A stretch of DNA of 63,891 nt from Brevibacterium sp. S22 (lineage in GTDB: Bacteria; Actinomycetota; Actinomycetes; Actinomycetales; Brevibacteriaceae): contig NZ_RHFG01000023.1 in the NCBI RefSeq assembly GCF_004745485.1, forward strand, positions 1 through 63,891. Direction: 5' to 3'. Numbering within the stretch: the stretch's first letter is position 1; every line of letters begins with the position of its first letter. The notes under the pieces were generated by a model, which worked only from the letters and a program-made list of their open reading frames with translations, did not search any database and had not been told where the DNA came from. Below, piece by piece: positions 25,343-35,000 of the stretch. The translations under genes were made by a program, and so were the position numbers.

Positions 25343-25383
25343 AACGTCCTCCTAGGGGATACCCATAAAGTCCATACTACCGA

Positions 25384-25401
25384 AACAACCTTTAGGTTGT
25401 T
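25384..25401. promoter_or_regulatory. Operator palindrome in the promoter of the XRE-SecB pair
   Basis: AACAACCT-TT-AGGTTGTT is an inverted repeat with 8-bp arms. On the minus strand it sits between a -35-like TTAACA and a -10-like TAGTAT spaced 18 bases apart, so binding would block RNA polymerase. Autoregulation by the XRE protein is the simplest reading. Confidence 0.6.
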
Positions 25402-25502
25402 AAGACGCTTACGGTATTTAGAGCCAGTACTCCGGCGCACCGAGGCGGTCACCCGCAGCAGTCGTCGATCAACCGCGAAATCATTGTCTCCCCCGGGACA
25501 GA

Positions 25503-25553
25503 CTCGCCGACGACTTCGTCATCGAGCAGCAGGACCGTGCCACTCTCATGCGC
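25503..25553 (+). pseudogene. Short remnant matching the 3' end of lhgO
   Basis: These 51 bases match lhgO 22795-22845 at 45 of 51 positions. Read in the lhgO frame they encode DDFVIEQQDRATL, the same peptide as in LhgO, and five of the six differences fall at third codon positions. This points to a decayed paralogue, not recent copying. No other part of lhgO is recognisable around it. The rest of the 365-base gap 25343-25707 holds the XRE promoter and the presumed promoter of the small secreted peptide. Confidence 0.6.
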
Positions 25554-25707
25554 GCCGGTCACAACCATACTGACGAGATTCACCGGCACCTCGGACCGCC
25601 GGTGACAATTTTCGACGCCGACCAATCCAATGCGACGAGTCCTCCGAATTGCCCATGTTCGCTCCGCTGCAGACGACAGCGGCCACAGCCAGAAGAGGAC
25701 AGTGACA

Positions 25708-25923
25708 ATGAAGAATCTCAAGCTCATCAGCACTCGCACCGCCTCCGGTGCCGCACTCGCGGCCCTCGTCATTGCAGTCGGTCTCATGGCCGCGCCCGCC
25801 AGCGCCTCCGCAGCCCAGACTTCCCAGCGGGAATCGACTGAGACATCGGGGGCACTCATCAACGGTCCGATCATCGATCTGGGCGACCTCCTCGGCGATA
25901 TCAACATCGGTCAGTTCCAGTGA
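25708..25923 (+). CDS. Small secreted peptide preceding the NRPS gene
   Basis: A 71-residue product that I do not recognise. A lysine-containing N-terminus, a hydrophobic core (about 13-29) and an Ala-rich ASASAA region indicate a Sec signal peptide cleaved near residue 36. The mature peptide would be only about 36 residues: a polar QTSQRESTETSG part followed by a hydrophobic/acidic LINGPIIDLGDLLGDINIG tail. It lies 107 bases upstream of the large NRPS gene on the same strand and may share its promoter. Such a peptide is not a usual part of NRPS loci. Confidence 0.68.
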   Translation: MKNLKLISTRTASGAALAALVIAVGLMAAPASASAAQTSQRESTETSGALINGPIIDLGDLLGDINIGQFQ

Positions 25924-26030
25924 CGACCGCTCCCCTGCCACGGCGCCCACGTCACCTCTGCGCCTGATGGTGCTGAGCACCCGCGCTCCTCATCCCCGAC
26001 GTCACGCCCCTACCCAATGCGAAAGACACG

Positions 26031-29000
26031 ATGACTGACGAGACCTCTCGAATCGACCTCACTTCGGCACAACGCGGAATCTGGTATGCCCAGAAGATCG
26101 AACCCGACAACCCGGCCTTCCAGATCGGGCTCTATGTCGACATTCGCGGACCGCTCGATGTCGAGAAGATGCGTGAGGCGGTCGCCACGGCCGTCACCGA
26201 AGCCGACTCACTCAATGTCGTCTTCGGCGAGGACGAGCAGGGCCCATTCCAACAGCACGGATCGGCCCGCAGCCATCTCATGGTCCGTGACCTGCAGACG
26301 GAGGCAGCCGAGGATCCCAAAGCCTCGGCTCATGCGCTGATGCAGGAGGACCTCGAAACCGTCCACGACATCGACGAGGGTCATCTGCTCAGGTCACAGC
26401 TGTTCCACCTCGGGCCCGACCACTGGATCTTCTATCAGCGAGCCCACCACCTCCTCGTCGACGGATACTCCGCCGTCCTCGTCCTGCGCCGCGAATCCCA
26501 GGTCTACCGGGAACTGGCCGAGCAGAGAACCGGACCTTCGGACTCGCCTTTCGGCAACCTCGACGACCTGATCGCCGAGGAGGGCGACTACCGCTCCTCA
26601 CCACGCTTCACCACCGACGCCGAGTTCTGGAGGCAGATGCGCTCCGAATCGGAAACGGCGACCGGTCTGGCCAAACGCCCGGCCTCCCCGGCACGACGGC
26701 TTGTCACCTGCAACGCCGACATCCCGCAGGAACTCTCGTCATGTCTGGCCGGGTCCCGGTCGGCACCGACGCTCATCCTCAGCGCCGCGGCGGCCTACCT
26801 GCACCGCATGACCGGACGAGAATCCGTCTCGGTGGGCCTTCCGGTCACCGCCCGCCGCAGCGCCCTGGCCAAATCGGTGCCGTCCATGATGTCGAAGGTC
26901 CTGCCGGTGCAGCTGCGGACAGCACCGGAGATGACGACAGCAGATCTCCTCGCCGACACCGGCGCTACGCTGCGCGAAACACTCATCCATCAGCGCTTCC
27001 AATACCAAGAGCTGGGCACCGACAACGACTACATCGGGCCTTCGGTCAACATCTTCCCTCACGTCGATGACATCGACTTCGGAATGTCGACTGCCTCGCT
27101 GCACCTGCTGTCGACCGGCCCGGTCGATGACCTCTCGATCATCATCCACGGCATCGGAGCCGACCCGCACTCCGACGGAGACAGCGGGCCTGCCATCGTC
27201 CGTTTTGAGGCGAACGCCGAACTCTACGACCATCACAGCCTCGCCGAGCATCAGCGCCGGTTCCTCTCCGTTCTGTGCCAGTTCGCCGCAAACGACGATC
27301 AGCATCTGTCGGGTCTCTCACTCCTGGACTCAGACGAGTCCGAAGTGCTCATCGCGAAGGGCAAGGGACCCGACCTTCAACTTCCCCACCACACCGTGGT
27401 GGAGGAATTCTCCGTACACGCCCACAAGTCCCCGCTCGCCACTGCGGTCGTCGCCGAAGACGGACACATCAGCTTCGGCGAACTCGATCGTCGCTCGACT
27501 CGGCTCGCTGCCTATCTTCGAGACTACGGAGCCAAACCCGGAGCCCGCATCGCGGCACGCTTGGGCCGGTCCACTGCTCTGCCCATCGCCGTTCTCGGAA
27601 TCCTCAAAACCGGCGCCGCCTACGTGCCCCTCGACCCCGACTATCCGGCCGGCCGCATCGAAGCGATGATCGCCGATGCAGCGCCGGTGCTCGTCATCAA
27701 CTCCTCAACGGTGTCGGGTCCGGCGGGAGAGACGAGTGTCATCACGGACCGTCCCGTCATCGACATCGGTGCGGAACCGCAGGCGGCAGCACCGGCTGAC
27801 GAGTCGCCCCAGACCGAGTCAGTGCAGAACGGGTCGACGCCTTCCCCCGACGACCTCGCCTACGTCATCTTCACCTCCGGGTCGACCGGTCGCCCCAAAG
27901 GCATCGGAGTCGAGCACCAGTCGCTGCTCAATCTCTTCCACAGTCACAAAGAGGCCATCTTCGATCCGGCCGTGCAGCGGCTCGGGCGGGGCCTGCGTGT
28001 GGCACACACAGCCGGGATCTCGTTCGACGCCTCCTGGGACCCGCTGCTGTGGCTCTTCGCAGGACACGAACTCCACATCGTCGACACGATCACCCGCCGG
28101 GACCCTGAAGCCCTCACCGACTACTTCTCCACCCACAGCATCGACTCGATCGAGACGACGCCCTCATTCGTCAAGGCCCTCCTCGCCCACGGCACCTTCA
28201 GCGGCACCGAACATCCCAGTGTCGTCGCCCTGGGCGGGGAAGCCGTCGAACGCGGACTCTGGGATCAGCTCGCGACCCTGCCCGAGGTGGACTCCTATAA
28301 CCTGTACGGACCGGCGGAGACGACCGTCGACACTCTCACTGCACCCATCGTCTCCGGCTCCTCACCTGACCTCGGCAGCTCCGTAGCCAACACCAGACAC
28401 TACGTCCTCGACTCACGTTTGAACCCCGTTCCCTCACAGGCACGGGGAGAGCTCTACATTGCGGGGACGAATCTGGCACGCGGCTATGTGGGCCGGCCGG
28501 CCACCACGTCCGAACGATTCATCGCCGATCCCTTCGCCGACGACGGTTCCAGAATGTATCGCACCGGTGACATCGTCCGCAGACCCCTGGCCGGAGGCAT
28601 CGAATTCCTGGGCCGCGCCGATGAGCAGATCAAACTGCGCGGTTACCGTGTCGAACTCTCCGAGGTCGAGCTCGCCCTCCAGGCGGAGAGTGGAATCCGA
28701 TCCGCCGCGGTCATCCTGGGGCAGAATCAGGCAGGCTACAGTCAGCTCCTCGGCTACATCACCGCCGATGAGCAGATTGACACCGCCGAGGTGCGCAGGG
28801 ACATGAAGACACGCGTACCCGACTATATGGTCCCTTCGTTCATCACACAGATCGAGCGGATCCCCCTCACGGTCAACGGCAAACTCGATCGGGCTGCACT
28901 CCCGGAACCGGAGTCGACGCGATCGGAATCGGCAGTCCCGCGGACCCTCCAGGAACAGGCCGTGGCCGAGGCCTTCGCGCAGTCACTGGGAGTGGACACC

Positions 29001-32000
29001 ATCGGCATCGATGATGACTTCTTCGAACTCGGTGGGCACTCTCTGCTCGCCACCCAACTGGTGTCCTCGCTGCGGAAGCGATTCGCCGCCCCACCTGCAC
29101 TCAGCGAAATCTTCCACCACCCCACCGTCCGCGAACTCAGTGCCGGGCTCGACCTCGGCGATTCTGCCCACGAACCCGTGGCAGAGCTCGTCGCCGCGAA
29201 CCGACCCGCGACCATCCCCCTGTCCTATGCGCAGAGCCGTCTGTGGTTCCTCAACCAGGTCGACCCGACATCCGCGGCCTACAACATTCCTCTCACCCTG
29301 CGCATCCGCGGAGACCTGGACAGCAATGCTCTGCGTGAGGGAATCAACGACGTCGTGTCTCGGCACGAGAGCCTGCGCACCGTGTTCCCGTGGACCGAAG
29401 GTCAGCCCGAACAGGTGATCCTCCCCGCTGCCGATGCGCAGATCGCCCTGCCCATTGTGGAGGTCGGCGAGAAGCTCGTCGATCACACCGTCAACTCTGA
29501 AGCCACACGCGGCTTCGACGTCTCAACGCAGCTGCCGATTCGGGCCCTGCTGGTCAGACTGGGCGCCCGGGATCATCTCCTGCTCCTGACTCTGCATCAC
29601 ATCGCCGCCGACGGTTGGTCGCTGCGTCCTCTGGCAGATGACCTTTCCACCGCGTACCGCGCTCGGACTCACGGTGTCGCTCCCGCCCTTGCCGAGCTGC
29701 CCGTCCAATACGCCGACTACGCCCTGTGGCAGCGGAGAGCTCTCGGCTCCGAGGACGTACCCGACAGTGAGATCGCCTGCCAGCTGGCCTACTGGAAGGA
29801 CGCACTGAGCGAGGCTCCCGTCGAGCTCAGGCTTCCCGTCGATCGGCCCAGGAGCGCACAGAGCACGGGTCATGTCTCGCGCAGGATCCCGGTCGAAATC
29901 GACGCCGCGACCCATGCCGGTCTGCGCCGGCTCTCTGGGGAGAGGAACGCCAGTCTGTTCATGGTGCTGCAGGCAGCGTTCGCGGTGCTGCTGAGCAAAC
30001 TCGGCGCCGGCAATGACATCCCCATCGGCACTCCCGTCGCCGGCAGGACGGAGACGAAGCTCGACGACCTCATCGGCTTCTTCGTCAACACTCTCGTCCT
30101 GCGCACCGACACCTCCGGCAACCCCAACCTCGTCGATGTCGTCGATCGGGTCCGCGCTTTCAACCTCTCCGCCTATGCCAATCAGGATGCGCCCTTCGAC
30201 CGCGTCGTCGACGAGGTCGGTCCTCCGCGCTCGGACCAGCTCCATCCCCTGTTCCAGGTCATGCTCACCCTGCAGAACACCGCCCCGGCGGATCTGGACA
30301 TGGGGGACCTCGACATCGAGCCCGCGCCCGGGCCACAGGTGACGGACGCGAAGTTCGACCTCCTCCTCGACCTGGCCGAACGCGAGACCCACGGCGGCGC
30401 TCACGCACCCAGTCAAGCCGCCGGCATCACCGGTTCCCTCGAGTTCGACTCCGCGCTCTTCGACGAATCCACCGCCGAAGCCATCGCCGCACGATTCGTC
30501 CGCGTGATCGACCAGTTTGCCGCCGATCCGGACACACCGATCTCGGAACTCGAGGTGCTGCGACCGGACGAACTCGCAACGATCCGCGCTCAGGGTCAGG
30601 GTCGCGACCTGGTCGCACCCGAGTCCACGATCCTCGACGCCCTCGATTCGACGATGAGGCGCCACCCCGATCGTCGGGCGCTCATCGCCGAGGACGGTGA
30701 GCTGACCTTCGCCGATCTCGGTGCCCGCATCCACCACTTCGCTCAGGTCCTGACCGCCCGAGGAGTCACAGCCGGAGATTCCGTCGCCATCGCCCTTCCC
30801 CGATCCGCCGACGCCATCGCGGCCCCTTTGGCCGTCCTGTCGATCGGGGCCGTCGCCGTGCCCATCGACCTCAGCTACCCCGGTGACCGGATCCGGCTGA
30901 TCCTCGACGCGAGCAGTCCCGAGGCCGTCATCACCGACGAGGCTGCGCTCCCGGTTCGGCCCGGCACAGCAATCGCCACCGCCGAACTCCACGCCGCCGA
31001 GGCGGGTCGGCGTGAGGTCGGCCGCCCGGCTCCCAGCGATCGCGCCTATGAGATGTATACCTCGGGTTCGACCGGCACTCCGAAGGGCGTGGCCGTCCCC
31101 CACAGTGCACTGATGAATCTCCTGGCTCATCATCGGGAGACGATCTTCGCCGAGGCGGGTCTCGGGTCCGGCCCGGTCCAGGCAGCGCACACAGCCGGGT
31201 TGGGCTTCGACGCCGCCTGGGATCCGGTGCTGTGGCTCGTGGCCGGAGCGAGTCTGCACATCGTCGGCGATGAGGTCCGCCGCGATGCCGAGGCGCTCGT
31301 CCGATTCTGCCGAGAGCACCGGATTCGGGTCCTCGAGACCACCCCGTCCTTCGTCAGGCAGCTCATCATCTCAGGACTGCTCAACGACGAAACCAATGGA
31401 GACCGCGTCCCACTCTCGCTCGCCCTCGGCGGCGAGGCCGTGCCCGAAGATCTCTGGCGCGAACTTGCTGCGCACCCCGGCGTGCGAGCTCACAATTTCT
31501 ACGGCCCCACCGAATTCACCATCGACTCCGTCATCGCAGAAGTCGAGGGAGACCGGCCCACGATCGGACACCCGATCGGGAATGTTCGGACTATGGTCCT
31601 CGATCAGCATCTGCGAGAGGTCCCCCACGGAGTCATCGGCGACCTCTATCTCGCAGGAGCTGGAATCGCCTCCGGCTACGTCGACCGACCGAAAGAGACA
31701 GCGACACGGTTCGTCGCCGATCCTCTCGAACCGGGCGCGCGGATGTATCGCACCGGCGACCTCGTGTGCCGGAATCCTGACGGCAGCCTCGACTTCGTCT
31801 CCCGCGATGACGACCAGATCAAACTGCGCGGATACAGAGTCGAGCTCGGCGATGTCGAGAACGCCCTGGCTTCGGGCGACGGAGTCGCCCAGGCGGCGGC
31901 CATCGTCGAGAACCTCACGGAACCCGAATCGGCACGGCTGATCGGCTACTTCACCGGCAACGTCGACGAGGTCGCTCTCCGCGAGCACCTCGCAGCCCAG

Positions 32001-35000
32001 CTCCCGGCACCGATGGTCCCCCACGTTCTCGTGGGTCTCGACTCGATCCCGCTGACGTCACATGGCAAACTCGACCGTTCCCTGCTGCCTGCCCCCACCA
32101 CGTCGAGCACCAAGGATTCCCGAACTCCCCGCACCGCCGACGAACGCACCATGTGTCGGCAATTCTCATCCGTACTCGGAACGGAAGAGATCGGCCTCGA
32201 CGACGACTTCTTCGAACTGGGCGGCCACTCGCTGCTGGCGGTCTCGCTCATCGGCCGCATTCGGGCTGCCTTCGACACCGAGCTGCCTCTGCGCGCCATC
32301 TTCGACTCACCCACCCCAGCAGCGCTTCTTCATCGACTCGGTCCACACAGCTCGACCGCGCCGACGCCCGACGACGATGCCGCGATCACGGCAGCCCCTG
32401 CCGACGGTGCACCGCACACGAGCCTGACGGCATGGAGTCGATCAGGTCAGCATGCTCGCCCGCAGCTGATCCCCCTGTCGTTCGGGCAGGCACGACTGCA
32501 CTTCCTCAATCAGCTCGACACCGATGCCTCGGACTACACCGTCTCCGTTGCTGTCCGATGCACCGGAGATCTCGACCCGGAGACTCTCGGGCAGGCGCTG
32601 TCGCACGTGATCGCCCGGCACGAGATTCTGCGCACCGTCTACCCCAGTGTCGACGGAAGCCCTGTCCAGCAGATCTTGCCCCCGGACGCCGGTGATGGGC
32701 TCGTGGAACGCCGCACCACGGCGTCTGGCACCGAGACCGCGGAGCAGATGAGGGCAGAGGCAGCCATCGGATTCGACCTCAGCCGCGACCTTCCCATTCG
32801 CGCGAGCCTCTTCGCCGAAGGTGACGAGTGGGTGCTCCACCTCGTGATGCACCACATCGCCACCGATGGTGCCTCGCTGCGACCACTGACGCAGGACCTG
32901 TCGACCGCCTATGCCGCATTGCGAGGCTCCGCCCATCCGATGCAGCGCACACTGGACGTCCAGTACGCCGACTTCGCGCTCTGGCAGCGCCATGTCCTCG
33001 AGGACGAGCAGCGTCCTGGCGCAGATTCCCCGCTCCTGGACCGAAAGATCCAGACCTGGCACGAACGGCTCGAGGGGATTCCCACCGACATCAGACTGCC
33101 CGCCGATCGCCCCCGCCCCACGACCGCACGACAGTCGGGGCGTCATCATCACTTCAGCCTCGACGCACGCACATCTGCGCGTCTGGCAGCGGTGGCCGCA
33201 GAGAACGGGGCCAGCCTGTTCATGGCGCTGCACTCGGTTCTCGCCGGCTATCTCAGCAGGCTCGGTGCCGGTGAGGACATCGTCATCGGCTCGCCCAGCG
33301 CCGGACGGTCGGACCCGGCACTGGAGGACATGGTCGGCCTCTTCGTCAACACCATTCCGATCCGCACCGACACTTCGGCGGGCCCCGGCCTGCGCGCACT
33401 CCTGGCCCGCACCCGCACCGCAGTCATCGACGCTGTGGAACTCGACGACGTCCCGTTCGAACGCCTCGTCGAATCCGTCAATCCACCTCGTGAACTGGGC
33501 CGTCACCCCCTGTTCCAGGTCATGCTGTCCGTCGAGGAGGCGGCAGCACCGAGCCTCGAGCTGCCCGGGGTCGCCACGAGCATCGAGCCTGAGGTCGAGA
33601 CCGGTGACGCGAAGTTCGACCTCTCGTTCACATTCCGCCGCGGCGAAGCCGACGCGGGGCTCGCGGTGGTCCTCGATTTCAACTCATCGATGTTCGACGC
33701 AGAGACCATCGCCGGTCTCTGCCGACGATTCTCCCGATTCGTCGACGAGGCTGTGCAGGACCCCGAGCGACCGCTGCACGACATCGCTCTGCTCGACCCG
33801 GTCGAAACGCAGACTGCGATCGATTCTCTCACCGGTTCGACGCCGGCAGACACGCCGCCGCCGGTCCTCGACGTCTTCGCCGCCACAGCAGCCCGAATGC
33901 CCGATGCCGTGGCGGTCCGGTCCGACCAGACGTCGCTGTCCTACCGGGAACTCGACGCGGCCTCGACCCGGTTGGCGCACGAGCTCATCGACCAGGGGGC
34001 AGGTGCCGGCGAGACGGTCTCCGTTCAGCTCAGTCGCGACATCGGCGTCATCGTCGCCACGCTGGCCGTGCTCAAGGCCGGTGCGGTGTTCAACCCGATC
34101 GACCCCGACTACCCCAGCGGCCGCACCACTGCGATCCTCAGCGATGCCGAACCGCTCATCGTCATCACACAGCAGGGCGGGACCGCAGAGCTCACGCCGC
34201 TCCTCACCGATGCCGGGATCACCCCGAGCATCATCGAAGTCACCCCGAACGGCAGTTCGACTGATCCGTCATCGGCCCGCTCGCCTGCCGCGGCCGCTGG
34301 CTCAGCGAGGACGGCCACGACCGCGATTCTGCCTGTGCCGCATCGGGATTCGGCGGCCTATGTGACCTTCACCTCCGGATCGACCGGTCGGCCCAAGGGC
34401 GTCGCGGTCGGCCATAGGGCCCTGGCGAGCCTCCTTGCCTCCCACCGCACAAGGCTGCTGCCGACCCCGAGCAGTGGGGCCGACCGGATTCCGGTGGCCC
34501 ACACCACCGGAATCGGATTCGATGCGGCCTGGGATCCGCTGCTGTGGATGATCGTCGGGCACCCGCTTCACATCGCCTCTGAAGCCGTCCAACGCGATCC
34601 ACAGCAGCTGGCGGCCGACCTCCGCAGACTCGACATCGGATTCTGGGAGACGACGCCGAGCTACCTTCGTCTGCTTTCCACCGAACCGGAATTCGGGCGA
34701 ATGCTCGCAGAAGCCGCCGAGCAGGACTCTCCGATCATCCTGGCCCTCGGAGGGGAAGCGATCGATGCGGACCTCTGGCAGTGGCTGCGCGACCATCCCG
34801 GCATCATCGCCTACAACCTCTACGGACCCACGGAGACGACCGTCGACGCGTTCGCCGCGCCCCTGGCCGCTTCCTCAACGCCTGTGCTCGGATCACCGCT
34901 CGAGCACATGGTCGGATACGTCCTCGATGAGCGCCTGAACCACGTGCCGTCCGGGACGGTCGGGGAACTGTATCTGGCGGGTGAGCAGTTGGCCCACGGG

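Noticed and set aside
25384..25405. TTAGGTTGTTAAG inside the XRE promoter as a DtxR iron box for the NRPS locus
   Set aside because: Only the left half fits the consensus; the sequence is better explained as part of the 8-2-8 inverted repeat of the XRE promoter.
25449..25907. 152-residue minus-strand frame upstream of the antitoxin, considered as the missing toxin
   Set aside because: It is antisense to the secreted peptide gene and the lhgO remnant, has no HigB-like or other toxin motif, and no ribosome-binding site.
29523..31319. 598-residue minus-strand open frame
   Set aside because: It lies wholly inside the NRPS gene and is a by-product of high-GC codon use; no domain is recognisable.
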